DNA from: Tectiglobus sp965223355
Lineage (GTDB): Bacteria; Pseudomonadota; Alphaproteobacteria; Rhizobiales; Hyphomicrobiaceae
Length of the DNA: 64,000 nucleotides
NCBI GenBank assembly: GCA_965223355.1
Contig: CBDCWE010000003.1
Location: 3,410,001-3,474,000, forward strand
Direction: 5' to 3'
Part shown: positions 26,547-35,480 of the stretch, piece after piece
Numbering within the stretch: the first letter of the stretch is position 1
Layout of the letters: each line of letters opens with the position of its first letter
Program-made: the position numbers and the translations under genes
Notes under the pieces: generated by a model
Seen by the model: only the letters and a program-made list of their open reading frames with translations
Databases searched by the model: none
What the model was told of the DNA's origin: nothing

Positions 26547-27101
26547 TCAGGCGGCTTCGACGGCCTGAACTTCCGGACAGAAGTGGCGAAGAAGATTTTC
26601 TATGCCGTGCTGCAGTGTTGCAGTCGAACTCGGGCAGCCGGCGCAGGCGCCGCGCATGCTGAGGTAGACGACGCCGTCGCGAAAGCCATGGAAGGTGATA
26701 TCGCCGCCGTCCTGGGCAACGGCCGGGCGGACGCGTGTATCGAGCAGTTCCTTGATGGTGGCCACCACCGCCGCATCAGCGGCATCGAAACTGCCTTCGG
26801 CATCATCGTTTGCGCCGGCGGCGCCGGCCGCCGCTTCACCCGAGGCGAAGTGGTCCATGATGGCGCCGAGTATCGCCGGCTTGAGATGCTGCCATTCGCC
26901 GTCGCCCTTGGTCACGGACACGAAATCCGCACCAAGGAAAACGCCGGTCACACCATCGATATCGAACAGGCGCGAGCCCAGCGGCGACAGTTCCGCCTCT
27001 TCCTTCGAGCGATAGTCGGCAGTGCCGTCGGTCAGAACCTGACGCCCGGGCAGAAACTTCAGCGTCGCGGGATTGGGGGTCGGTTCGGTCTGAATGAACA
27101 T
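26547..27101 (-). CDS. NifU-like Fe-S scaffold/carrier protein (Nfu)
   Basis: A 184-residue Nfu protein. The N-terminal Nfu_N domain begins MFIQTEPTPNPATLKFLPG and includes FDIDGVTGVFLGADFVSVTK. A short Ala-rich linker follows. The C-terminal NifU domain is IKELLDTRVRPAVAQDGGDI, then the cluster-binding MRGACAGCPSS with its C-x2-C pair. It carries [4Fe-4S] clusters to targets such as MiaB. This architecture is standard in Alphaproteobacteria and mitochondria. Confidence 0.95.
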   Translation of the reverse strand: MFIQTEPTPNPATLKFLPGRQVLTDGTADYRSKEEAELSPLGSRLFDIDGVTGVFLGADFVSVTKGDGEWQHLKPAILGAIMDHFASGEAAAGAAGANDDAEGSFDAADAAVVATIKELLDTRVRPAVAQDGGDITFHGFRDGVVYLSMRGACAGCPSSTATLQHGIENLLRHFCPEVQAVEAA

Positions 27102-27549
27102 TCTTGCGCACCTCGGTTTGGGCCGACTGACAAATCATAAGCATGACAGTCAGGATTTAACTTTAGAATAGTTCTAGATCAACCGGATGCAAGGGGAAAG
27201 ATGGCACTTTCACAGTTTGAACCTTGTCCGCAGTTGAACGGCGGAGCGACAGTCGGTGGCGTCGCGCTCTGCCGGTGCGCGCGACGGATCGGTTGTTTGG
27301 CGCCAATCGCATCCACGGCCGCCGTACAGCGCTCAGACAACTGTCTAGATCGCCGCGCTCGTGGCTGCGACCCGGGCCCGTCAAACATCGATAACACCTC
27401 TCCATCGACACCTGATCGCAACCGGACAACCGACCCTGGCAACCAGGAAATGCTTGACTGAAATTACAGATGCCGTGGAAACCCGTGACTTGAACAGAGG
27501 CGCCATGGATTGGACAAAGCAGCCACACGAGCCGTGATGGAGACGCCGG
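27102..27549. other. Intergenic region between divergent nfu and DehI-like genes
   Basis: About 450 bp separating genes transcribed away from each other, so both promoters should lie here. The end near nfu (27140-27180) is AT-rich (ATTTAACTTTAGAATAG), suiting an nfu promoter. No conserved gene or repeat is seen. Confidence 0.5.
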
Positions 27550-28398
27550 ATGCAGGAAATTGGCGAGGCCGACGCCAGTGGCGCGTTGGCGGCCATATAT
27601 GGCGAAGTTCGCGATTTGTGGTGCACGCCTTACGTGTCGGCCGTGCACCGGGTGATGGCGGCCCAACCCGGTCTCCTGGCGTGGTCTTGGCAGGGCGTGG
27701 CGCCGGCGTTTCGCGACGGGCGCGCGCAGACGGCTGCATGGTCGATCGCCGACGGCCTGGATTTGCCGCAGCTGGAGCCGATTTCCGGCGCGGCGCTGGC
27801 GCTGTGGCACGTCGACGCCAACGCGCTGACAAAGATCAATGACGTCACCACCAGCTTCGTGCGTGTGGCCCCGGTCAACATGATGTTTGCCGCCCTTGTC
27901 ATGCGGCTGCTGGCGGAGGCGCGCGCCTGTGCGCCGGCGATCGAGCCGCCGGCATGGCAGCATCCGCGCCGGATTGGCGAGCTGCCGGACATGATCGACA
28001 TGCGCACCTGCCCGGCACCGGTGCGCACCTGCCTCCAGGCGTTCGCCGCCGACATGCTGGGGGCGCCGTTCATTCCGGGCCTCTACCGGATGATCGCGCA
28101 TTGGCCGGGACTGCTGGCACACCTGACGAGCGTGCTGCCGCCGTTGCTCAAACTCCGGGCCGTGCAAGCGGCCCATGACGAGATCCGTGCCCGCATCGAC
28201 GCGGCCGCAGCAACAATCGAGATGCCGCGCGATGCCGCCGAGCTGACCGCTGCGCGGCCGTCCGAGGAGGTCATCGAGGCGTTCCGAAGCATTGCCTCGA
28301 CCTACCGCAAAACCAGCCCCGAGATGATCATTGCCGGCACGCTCATCGCTCGCGCACTGCCAGACAACGCCGAGCCGGCTGGAAAGTTTACGGCCTAG
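27550..28398 (+). CDS. DehI-like protein (group I 2-haloacid dehalogenase superfamily)
   Basis: A 282-residue alpha-helical protein with two related halves, the architecture of DehI. First half: AIYGEVRDLWCTPYVSAVHR...QPGLLAWSWQGVAPAF at 14-59. Second half: GAPFIPGLYRMIAHWPGLL from about 172. Family members hydrolyse D- and L-2-haloacids without a covalent intermediate, using a conserved Asp; I cannot confirm that residue here. Many genomic homologues have no proven activity. Stand-alone gene on the plus strand. Its TAG stop lies in the CTAG that begins a family A element. Confidence 0.65.
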   Translation: MQEIGEADASGALAAIYGEVRDLWCTPYVSAVHRVMAAQPGLLAWSWQGVAPAFRDGRAQTAAWSIADGLDLPQLEPISGAALALWHVDANALTKINDVTTSFVRVAPVNMMFAALVMRLLAEARACAPAIEPPAWQHPRRIGELPDMIDMRTCPAPVRTCLQAFAADMLGAPFIPGLYRMIAHWPGLLAHLTSVLPPLLKLRAVQAAHDEIRARIDAAAATIEMPRDAAELTAARPSEEVIEAFRSIASTYRKTSPEMIIAGTLIARALPDNAEPAGKFTA

Positions 28399-28575
28399 AT
28401 CATCTTTGTGCTTTAAGTTGGAACCGCTATTGCGGTTCCAACTTAAAGCACAAAGATGATCGCCACTTTAGACGCGAGCAACTTTCTGCCTTTATTCGAG
28501 ATCGTTCCGATTCCGAATAAAGGCAGGTTGCTCTGGTGGTCTCAATCACTTAAAAAAGCGCATTCAGACGCTCAG
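28395..28575. repeat. Family A palindromic element, complete copy
   Basis: Starts with CTAG at 28395. Hairpin 1 is a perfect 30 bp inverted repeat (28398-28427 and 28432-28461) with loop TATT. Hairpin 2 (28487-28533) has ~20 bp arms, GAGCAAC...CTGCCTTTATTCG and its complement, with a 3-base bulge. A tail, GGTGGTCTCAATCACTTAAA...TTCAGACGCTC, completes it. A near-identical copy of the two hairpins lies at 45893-46031. Here it lies between two convergent genes (DehI-like and speE), where so strong a hairpin could also end transcription from both sides. Confidence 0.9.
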
Positions 28576-28640
28576 ATCTGGTCTGTGCCAAGGCGCGGTG
28601 GGTGATGCCGGCGCATCGCAACGCCGCCGCAACGCTGGCA

Positions 28641-29582
28641 TCAGGCCAAATCTGAGCGTCTTCGGTGCGCTGCCCTGGCCCGGGAGGTCGACCGCGATGC
28701 CGGTTTGGACCTGCGCGCCGGCTTGGCTTTGGCCTTGTCGACAATGTCCTGCATGTAGCCCGGCACGGCAAATGCGCCGGCGTGAAACTGCGGGGTCCAA
28801 TAGCGTGTCTTGAGGTTTCGCCGCTTGGCCCGGCGGGCGAGGGTGACCGCCGGCACCGCCGCCAATTGCGGATGATCGGATGCCCATGAGATGGCAAACT
28901 CGCCGCCGAAATAGCTTGGATGTGTGCAATAGTAAGGTGCAACCGACTGATAGAGCGGGATCAACAGTCTGGTTGTCGCCAGCAGATGTTCGGGGGTGTG
29001 GAACGGCAAGCTGTTCTGCGTGACGAAAATCCCGCCCGGCTTCAGTGCCTGTTTGCAGTAGGCGAAGAATTCCTTGCCGTGGAGGACCGCGCTCGGGCCA
29101 ATCGGCTCCGATGAATCGACAATAATGGCGTCGTATTTTTCTCTGGTTTCGGCAACATACGCGACGCCGTCGCCGATCACGATGTTGCTGCGCTGGTCCT
29201 TGAAGGCGGTTTTGCCAATCTCAGGATAGTACGCGATCGCGGTGTCGATGACCTCCCGATCGATCTCCACCAAGGTCGCAGCTTCGACGCTTGGATGCTT
29301 GAGGACCTCGCGCAAAATGCCACCATCGCCGCCGCCGACAATCAGAACCTTGCGCGGACGCGCCAGCGCGGTCAGCGGAATATGCGCCATCATTTCGTGA
29401 TAGACGAACTCATCCTTGGTGGTCAGCTGGAAAACCCCGTCAAGAATGAGGACTTTGCCCCAGAACGCGTTTTCGAAGATGACCAGGTGGTGATGCTTGG
29501 TCTTGACTTCATGCAGGATCTTGTCGGCGCGTATTGACGGGCGCCAGTCGGGATGAAACGTTTCTGATATCCAACGCGCCAT
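28641..29582 (-). CDS. speE: Spermidine (polyamine aminopropyltransferase) synthase
   Basis: A 313-residue protein from ATG 29582 (MARWISETFHPDW). It transfers aminopropyl from decarboxylated SAM to putrescine. The SAM-like fold motif is VLIVGGGDGGILREVLKH, with VEIDREVIDTAIAYYPEI and the substrate segment DAIIVDSSEPIGPSAVLHGK. QLTTKDEFVYHEMMAHIP near residue 60 is also diagnostic. The C-terminal ~25 residues are a Lys/Arg/Ser-rich tail (KAKPARRSKPASRSTSRAR) unusual for the family. It lies downstream of speD on the same strand. Confidence 0.96.
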   Translation of the reverse strand: MARWISETFHPDWRPSIRADKILHEVKTKHHHLVIFENAFWGKVLILDGVFQLTTKDEFVYHEMMAHIPLTALARPRKVLIVGGGDGGILREVLKHPSVEAATLVEIDREVIDTAIAYYPEIGKTAFKDQRSNIVIGDGVAYVAETREKYDAIIVDSSEPIGPSAVLHGKEFFAYCKQALKPGGIFVTQNSLPFHTPEHLLATTRLLIPLYQSVAPYYCTHPSYFGGEFAISWASDHPQLAAVPAVTLARRAKRRNLKTRYWTPQFHAGAFAVPGYMQDIVDKAKAKPARRSKPASRSTSRARAAHRRRSDLA

Positions 29583-29761
29583 GGCGTGCGGTCCTCTTGT
29601 GATCGCCACCAACCGACCCACGTGACAGGCTTGATCAGCTCATAGCGTGATGCTGTGCGGCTGCCATGGGTGCGGCTCGGATGCCTGCGGGTCGGCACGC
29701 AGGCGAGATCTCAACAACGGCAATCGCGCACCGCACGGACACCGCTCGCTTGTGTCTCGAT

Positions 29762-29828
29762 CATGTCCGCCGGCATGTCCGCCCCGCATGTCAACCCGGC
29801 ATGTCAACCCGGCATGTCGATCTGGCAT
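29762..29828. repeat. Five tandem ~13 bp repeats
   Basis: Units starting at 29762, 29774, 29787, 29800 and 29813, each CATGTCnnCCCGG-like (CATGTCAACCCGG in the two central copies). They lie in the 400 bp between speE and speD, which otherwise contains no gene. Confidence 0.7.
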
Positions 29829-29982
29829 TCCCGCCCAAGGCGGGCCTACCGTGCCGGCCCGCTCCCCGTTCGGCCGCCGCCCGAGAACCAATGCGATCAC
29901 GGGCGTTGGGTGGCTGGGAGCGGGTCGGCACGGGCTTAAGTCTGTAAGGCTATCGGCATCGGCGGTGTTCGAGGGCCAGGGC

Positions 29983-30570
29983 TCAGGCCGCCTTGACCTG
30001 ACGCTCAAGTGCCGTCTTGGCGGCTGCCTGCTGCCATTCCATCAGATCGAGATCTTCGCCACGCTGATGCGATTTGACAATCGCCTCGCGCGCATCGAAC
30101 GCATCTTTCAAGATGTTGACGCAGAGTTCCGGTTTGGCATCACCGCACATGAACACGTCGAAGGCCGCATAATCGGCTTCCGGCCAGCTGTGCACCGAGA
30201 TGTGACTTTCCGAGAGAACTGCAACCCCTGAAACACCGCCGTTCGGTGTGAAGTGATGCAGGTGGAAATGCAGCAGAGTGGCGCCTGCAACTTCTACACA
30301 GCGCTTCATGGTCTGTTCCATGTACTTGATGTCGTCGAGTCTGCTGGCACCAAACAGATCTATAATCAAATGGTTGCCTGCATATCGCACGCCATCGCGC
30401 TCTATGAAGAAGTCTAATCGTTCGTCCGGCGTATCGGTGGAAACTTGTACTTCCGACGCTTTCGGAATCTGATGCGCTACCCGCGCTCTTTCACCATGAT
30501 CTTCCTTTTGGGCGGTGCTTGAACGAGTCAAGTCCATCCCCAATTGGAAGAGGGTGTCATCGTAGGCCAT
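29983..30570 (-). CDS. speD: S-adenosylmethionine decarboxylase proenzyme
   Basis: A 195-residue SpeD, supplying decarboxylated SAM to SpeE. The self-cleavage site is VAVLSESHISVHSWPE, with cleavage expected between Glu121 and Ser122, which generates the pyruvoyl group. HFHLHHFTPNGGVSG and DVFMCGD (the catalytic Cys) follow family pattern. The protein has a ~40-residue polar segment before the core (residues 14-50) and a C-terminal extension rich in Ala/Lys relative to the ~125-residue minimal enzymes. GGGAGGG precedes the ATG at about -7. Confidence 0.96.
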   Translation of the reverse strand: MAYDDTLFQLGMDLTRSSTAQKEDHGERARVAHQIPKASEVQVSTDTPDERLDFFIERDGVRYAGNHLIIDLFGASRLDDIKYMEQTMKRCVEVAGATLLHFHLHHFTPNGGVSGVAVLSESHISVHSWPEADYAAFDVFMCGDAKPELCVNILKDAFDAREAIVKSHQRGEDLDLMEWQQAAAKTALERQVKAA

Positions 30571-30799
30571 GTGACCCTCCCCAACCAGCAGATAGATGTG
30601 ACCCGTCCGCTCTTACCTTTATAGGGGTCTAGGACATCTTACCTTCACCTTTAGGGCAGGGGGTCGAACGGAGAACATCGCATATGCAGGCAATCATTTG
30701 TGATTGCAAGAAAAATTCTTGTTTAAACGGCAAAAATTTCCGTCTTGCATTCACCAAGCCTTCACGATGTGCGGCCGCGTGGCGGTCTCACGCCATTCT
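30571..30799. other. Upstream region of speD
   Basis: Non-coding. Two direct repeats of AAAGGTAAGA-like sequence flank CCTAGACCCCTATA on the speD coding strand (plus-strand 30614-30655), directly upstream of speD, a plausible promoter or control region. No established polyamine-responsive RNA is recognised. Confidence 0.3.
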
Positions 30800-31021
30800 T
30801 TATGACAGCGTAAGGTTAAGTGATGGCTTCCAAATTGCGTTTTTGTTCGAGCGCCTTGAACGTGCTGAGCTGTTCACGGCGGCGGCGTCAGGGCTCAGCG
30901 TGCCGCAGATCGTCCAGACGTCGTCAATGACGGCCGCCCAGCCGCTCCCCACAACCAGCTCCCCCACAACCGGTTGCATTGCGCCCGCATAACAGCCGCC
31001 GAGCGGCTCGTCGACGGTCAC
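30800..31021 (-). CDS. Possible small protein overlapping the AsmA stop codon
   Basis: A 73-residue frame with GTG start overlapping the AsmA-like stop as GTGA, and codon use like the neighbours in its first half (third positions mainly G/C). It begins TVDEPLGGCYAGAMQPVVGE and contains WAAVIDDVWTICGTLSPDAA. No family is recognised and the last 25 residues look unstructured. The 4-base overlap is the main argument for translation. It could equally be chance. Confidence 0.25.
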   Translation of the reverse strand: MTVDEPLGGCYAGAMQPVVGELVVGSGWAAVIDDVWTICGTLSPDAAAVNSSARSRRSNKNAIWKPSLNLTLS

Positions 31022-33318
31022 TGCCTGAACAGGTTTTCGAGCAACTTGCCGGCCGAATGAGCGCCGGCGTCGGTGCCATCCTGGTTGCCGTTCTTTAACA
31101 GGCCGCGGAGAATTTGATTGGCGTTTTTGCCCTTGAATTTGTCACGCAGCTGCTTGGCGTTCTTGACGATTCCGTCAACGGCCTGTCGGTTGTTCAAGAT
31201 TCCGGCGACGTCGGGTTGGAAGTTTGGATTGCGCCATGGGCCACTGACCCGCACGGGAACTTCGATGCCGGTTAGTCCGGTTTGGCCGCCTTGGCCCGAC
31301 AGGCTCGCCACCAGTTTCGGGCGCAAGATCATATCGAGACGTCGCCCACCGACGTCGGTATTGCCGCTGCCGGTCAATCGCAACAGCGGGCTCAGCATGC
31401 GCAAATCCTGAGTGTTGGCGATACCGCGGTTGATTGCGAAGTTGGCCGTCAACTCCGAGAAGTCCGTCTTGCTGGCCTCAGCTTTCTGAAGGCTGGCGAC
31501 TTGGCCGGCCTGCAAGCCGCGCAAAATTTGCGGAATGTTCCAGCCGACAATGGCCCCGTCCTTGAACATGAAACTGGCCTTGCCGGCAAGGTTGGACATG
31601 ATTTCCTGTTGCGATCTGCCGGCACTGGTCAGGGCGCCGGTCAACCGGCCGGTTCCCGCGATGGTGTCGATGTCGGCGGCATCTTTCAGCAGCGGACGGG
31701 CGGAGACGTCATCCATCGTGACATTGAGACCGACCCGCAGACCGGTGTCGGTGGGAGCGACAGTGACGATACCGCGGCCTTTGCCCTGATAGAGCGCAAC
31801 ATTGTCGAAATCGGCGCGCGCATTGCCGTTGTCGAGGCGCACACGCAGCGATGTGTTGCCGATCGCAAGGCCGCCGACCTTCAGCCCTGCAATTTTCAAG
31901 CGCGCGTCAGTATCGAGGGAACGCAGGCCGGATGCATCGATCGGCTCCTTGCTCCATCCCGCCGACTGCTTGAAGCCGCGAACCTGCGGGCTGAAACGGC
32001 CTGCACCACGATCGTCTGCGTTGTGCGCACCGCGCAAGATCTCCTCAATCGACTTCGGCGGTTGCGGATTTGTTGCGCCGCCCTGGTCGGCACGATGCGA
32101 GACCGGCTTCATTTTCGGCCGTTTCAATTGTTTGGCGCCGGTCAGGTGGGTCGACAATTTGTCGATGTCGAGTTGAGAAACGCCGAGGTTGGCCGTGACC
32201 AGCGGCCGGGCACGTTTGAGGCGAACGGCGACGCTGCCGTTGGCCGCGGTTTCGCCAAGCTTCAATTTCGCACCATTGAATGCGATCGCGGCCGCCGTCG
32301 CGTTCAATCTGCCGGACGCCGACAAACCGCCAAGCGCGCTGCCGTTTGGCAATTCGGTGCCGATCCACTTCACCAATCGCTGGGCCGAACCAGCCTTCAG
32401 GTTGATCGTCCCGTCGATCGCCGCGGCGGGTTCAAGCATCACCCGACCGTTGAAGTCTACGGTGGCCGGCTTGGCCTTGACGGTCAGCTTTGCATCGGCC
32501 TTTTGACCTTGCAGCAGTTGGCGCAGCGTCGACAGGTCGAGTGCGAGCTTGAGCCGTTCGCCTCTCCAGGTCAGGTCGCCCGTCAGCGAAATCGGATCGG
32601 CGATCCGCCGGCCGCGCACGCTGACATCGACATCGGACAGGATCTCACCCGCGCCGCTGCGTTCATCGAGATACTGGACCAGGCCGTCGGAGATTTGGAT
32701 GGCACGCAGTTCAAGCGCATCCAGGGTTTCGAGTGACTTGTCCGATTGCGCCGTCGCACCGGTCGCGGCAGCGGCGGTCCCGGTTGCCTTGGCGCTTGCA
32801 AAATCCCAGTTTCGTCGCCCGCTGCCATCGACCCGCAGCTCGATTATCGGCCGATCGAGGCTGATCCGTTCGACGATCACGTTCCGGTTGAACAGCGGCA
32901 ACAAGGCAACACTGACGTGGACCTGGTCGGACTGCATCATCGGGCCGCCAGCCATGCCCGGCGGCGGCGACAGGGAAACCCGCGGCAGCGAAACACCAAT
33001 GCTGGGATAAATCGTCAGTGACGGCCGGCCTGCAATCGTCAAGGTGCGACCGGTTTTGGCTGCGACCTGGCGAATAAGCTCGGACCGTACGATGTCGGCC
33101 GGCGACAGCACGAACACCGCCGCCGTAACGGCGCCGGCGATAACAATGATAAGGGCCGCCAGCGACCATGCGATGGTCCCAATGATCGATGATTTGCGCG
33201 GCGCCGGGCGCCGACGCCGGCGTCCGGGAGGATGATTGTGCGGCGGAACCCGGCCGGGTCCGCCGTTCGCAGCCGTCGGGCGATGGCTTTCAGACTGTTG
33301 AGTTGGCGGGGTTGTCAT
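31018..33318 (-). CDS. AsmA-family protein
   Basis: A 766-residue envelope protein from ATG 33318; a GTG four codons earlier is possible. After a ~40-residue proline/arginine-rich cytoplasmic lead, one membrane helix lies at about 43-71 (SIIGTIAWSLAALIIVIAGA), then a large periplasmic part. AsmA signatures are GRTLTIAGRPSLTIYPSIGV near the N-terminus and, in the C-terminal AsmA_2 region, LTGALTSAGRSQQEIMSNLA, GKASFMFKDGAIVGWNI and FAINRGIANTQDLRMLSP. AsmA-like proteins are thought to move phospholipids between membranes. It is transcribed divergently from the transporter at 33591. Confidence 0.9.
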   Translation of the reverse strand: MTTPPTQQSESHRPTAANGGPGRVPPHNHPPGRRRRRPAPRKSSIIGTIAWSLAALIIVIAGAVTAAVFVLSPADIVRSELIRQVAAKTGRTLTIAGRPSLTIYPSIGVSLPRVSLSPPPGMAGGPMMQSDQVHVSVALLPLFNRNVIVERISLDRPIIELRVDGSGRRNWDFASAKATGTAAAATGATAQSDKSLETLDALELRAIQISDGLVQYLDERSGAGEILSDVDVSVRGRRIADPISLTGDLTWRGERLKLALDLSTLRQLLQGQKADAKLTVKAKPATVDFNGRVMLEPAAAIDGTINLKAGSAQRLVKWIGTELPNGSALGGLSASGRLNATAAAIAFNGAKLKLGETAANGSVAVRLKRARPLVTANLGVSQLDIDKLSTHLTGAKQLKRPKMKPVSHRADQGGATNPQPPKSIEEILRGAHNADDRGAGRFSPQVRGFKQSAGWSKEPIDASGLRSLDTDARLKIAGLKVGGLAIGNTSLRVRLDNGNARADFDNVALYQGKGRGIVTVAPTDTGLRVGLNVTMDDVSARPLLKDAADIDTIAGTGRLTGALTSAGRSQQEIMSNLAGKASFMFKDGAIVGWNIPQILRGLQAGQVASLQKAEASKTDFSELTANFAINRGIANTQDLRMLSPLLRLTGSGNTDVGGRRLDMILRPKLVASLSGQGGQTGLTGIEVPVRVSGPWRNPNFQPDVAGILNNRQAVDGIVKNAKQLRDKFKGKNANQILRGLLKNGNQDGTDAGAHSAGKLLENLFRQ

Positions 33319-33590
33319 TTTGAAACTCACAAAGCGTCCATTGGAACTTACAGATCTTTGGACCGCGGCAATTGTCTCTAAGCGGATGGTGATTCGATCT
33401 CCAAAGCATCTTCATCAGATACCGCCAAATTGTGTCAGCGCGCGGCAGAAATCGCGCAAAAGCTTGCAGTTTTCCACGAAATGTCTTTACGACGAAGTTG
33501 AACGGACTATTCGAAACGCCATTGATGGTCGGACATTGCGGTCCGGTCTTGGTCGGTGTCGCGCGGCGGCAACAAACCGGGGGACCACTT

Positions 33591-34871
33591 ATGCCTGACA
33601 ACCTGCTGGCCGCTCAAAGCCTACTCGGCGTCATCCTCATCCCGTTGTTTGCCTGGCTGATTTCGGAGGATCGCGCCGAAATCGGCGGCAGCGGCGCCCT
33701 GCGCACCATCGCGACGGGGCTATTGTTGCAATTCCTTCTCGTCGGCCTGCTGTTGTTGATGCCGTGGACGAAAACGCTGTTCGACGGCCTCGGTCTCGCC
33801 GTGCTCGCGCTGCAGCGGGCAACGGATGCCGGGGCGCAGCTGGTGTTTGGTTATTTGGCCGGGGGACCGGCGCCGTTTGAGGCCAAGCAGCCGGGCAACG
33901 CTTTCATTGTGGCGTTCCGCGTGCTGCCGATGATCCTGGTCTTGAGTGCGCTGGTCCGACTGCTCTATCACTGGGGCATCCTGCAACGGGTGGTGCAGGG
34001 CTTTGCCTATCTCCTGCAGCGCTCGTTCGGCACTGGCGGTCCGCTCAGCACGGCGGCGGCGGCGAGCATTTTTCTCGGGCTTGTGGAAGCGCCGCTGATG
34101 ATCCGTCCCTATCTCAATGAGATGGGCCGGGGCGCCCTGTTTGCATCGATGGCCGTTTGCATGGCGACGGTCGCCGGCACCGTCATGGCGCTTTATGCCA
34201 GCATTCTAAGCCCGGTGGTGCCCGGGGCGGCCGGCCACCTGCTGGCCGCCTCGTTGATCAACGTGCCCGGCGCGCTGATGCTCGCGCGCCTGGCGGTACC
34301 GACGGACTTCACCGGCGGTCCGCGGTCGGCCGATATCCAGCTCGATGATCCATCGCAAAGCAGTGTCGATGCCATCTCAAAGGGTACCATGGAAGGCATC
34401 ATGCTGGTGGCGGGTGTGGCCGCGATGTTGATTGTGGTGGTCTCGCTCGTCGCGCTGACGAATTCCGTTCTGGCGCTTGGCGAGGATGTCGTCGGCGCCA
34501 AGGTTACACTCCAGGATCTGCTCGGGTATCTTTGCATGCCACTCGCCTTCATCATCGGTATCCCCTGGCACGAAGCGGCGGTGGCCGGCGGCTTGATCGG
34601 ACAAAAGGTGGTGCTCAACGAATTCCTGGCCTATCTCGAGCTGGTCAAAACGCCGGCAGGCGAGCTATCCGAACGCTCGCGCCTGTTATTGACCTATGCG
34701 CTGTGTGGCTTTGCCAACCTCGGTTCGCTTGGCATTTTGCTCGGCGGCATGGCCGCAATGGCGCCGGCACGACGCTCGGAGATCGTCGAGATGGCGCCGA
34801 AGTCAGTATTGATCGGGTTCTTGACGACACTGTTGTCGGCGGCAGTTGTCGGCACCACAACCTGGTCATAG
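33591..34871 (+). CDS. Concentrative nucleoside transporter (NupC/CNT family)
   Basis: A 426-residue inner-membrane permease from ATG 33591, preceded by GGGGGA. About eight or more hydrophobic helices are visible. Family motifs are FLGLVEAPLMIRPYLNEM (re-entrant loop and substrate residues), MAVCMATVAGTVMALYASIL and FIIGIPWHEAAVAGGLIGQK. The C-terminal YALCGFANLGSLGILLGGM matches the conserved CNT core. It likely imports nucleosides with Na+ or H+. The 260 bp before it contains the divergent promoters shared with the AsmA-like gene. Confidence 0.92.
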   Translation: MPDNLLAAQSLLGVILIPLFAWLISEDRAEIGGSGALRTIATGLLLQFLLVGLLLLMPWTKTLFDGLGLAVLALQRATDAGAQLVFGYLAGGPAPFEAKQPGNAFIVAFRVLPMILVLSALVRLLYHWGILQRVVQGFAYLLQRSFGTGGPLSTAAAASIFLGLVEAPLMIRPYLNEMGRGALFASMAVCMATVAGTVMALYASILSPVVPGAAGHLLAASLINVPGALMLARLAVPTDFTGGPRSADIQLDDPSQSSVDAISKGTMEGIMLVAGVAAMLIVVVSLVALTNSVLALGEDVVGAKVTLQDLLGYLCMPLAFIIGIPWHEAAVAGGLIGQKVVLNEFLAYLELVKTPAGELSERSRLLLTYALCGFANLGSLGILLGGMAAMAPARRSEIVEMAPKSVLIGFLTTLLSAAVVGTTTWS

Positions 34872-34922
34872 TCGGCAAGGCGCGACAGTGGCACGGAGCA
34901 CAACCAGGGTTGGCGTAAGCGC

Positions 34923-35417
34923 ATGGCGGACTTCGAATTCGACGGCTATCGACCTGGCGCACTGGCCGGCGTCGTGCGGCTGCATATGGCGTACTACGCC
35001 GTTTCTTGGAACTTCGGCTGCGCCTTCGAGACCAAGGTGGCGGCGGAACTGGCGGAATTCCTTGCACGGCACGATGAAACGCGGGATCTGTTCCTGTGCG
35101 CCTATGACCGCAGCGGCGGTTTGCTTGGCAGTATCACGCTGGATGGCGGCAGCGCCGCGCACGAGGGCGCGCATTTGCGCTGGTTCATTACCAGCGAGGC
35201 GGCTCGCGGGAGCGGGCTCGGCCGGCAGCTTCTGGCGCGCGCCGTCGCGTTCTCGGATGAGCACAATTACCCTCTGATCTATCTGACGACCTTCGCCGGT
35301 CTTGAAGCAGCACGCCATCTCTACGAACGGGTCGGTTTCAGCAAGGTTCGCGAAAGCACCGTTGATCGGTGGCAGGGCGGTGTGCGCGAACAGCGGTTCG
35401 AACGCAGGCGCGGCTGA
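34923..35417 (+). CDS. GNAT-family acetyltransferase
   Basis: A 164-residue single GNAT domain resembling the C-terminal acetyltransferase half of MarR-GNAT fusion proteins: VRLHMAYYAVSWNFGCAFE near the start, LRWFITSEAARGSGLGRQLL (acetyl-CoA loop R-G-S-G-L-G) and TFAGLEAARHLYERVGFSKV. No HTH part is present. Substrate unknown. It follows the nucleoside transporter by 51 bp. Confidence 0.85.
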   Translation: MADFEFDGYRPGALAGVVRLHMAYYAVSWNFGCAFETKVAAELAEFLARHDETRDLFLCAYDRSGGLLGSITLDGGSAAHEGAHLRWFITSEAARGSGLGRQLLARAVAFSDEHNYPLIYLTTFAGLEAARHLYERVGFSKVRESTVDRWQGGVREQRFERRRG

Positions 35418-35480
35418 ACCATCTGTGACATATCGTGGATGCTTGGGTTCGCGCCTATGATGCGCGTATAGTCACGGGCT

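Noticed and set aside
27163..28176. Long minus-strand frame opposite the DehI-like gene
   Set aside because: It is an antisense shadow typical of GC-rich DNA; its translation is Arg-rich with no family features, and the plus-strand protein is recognisable.
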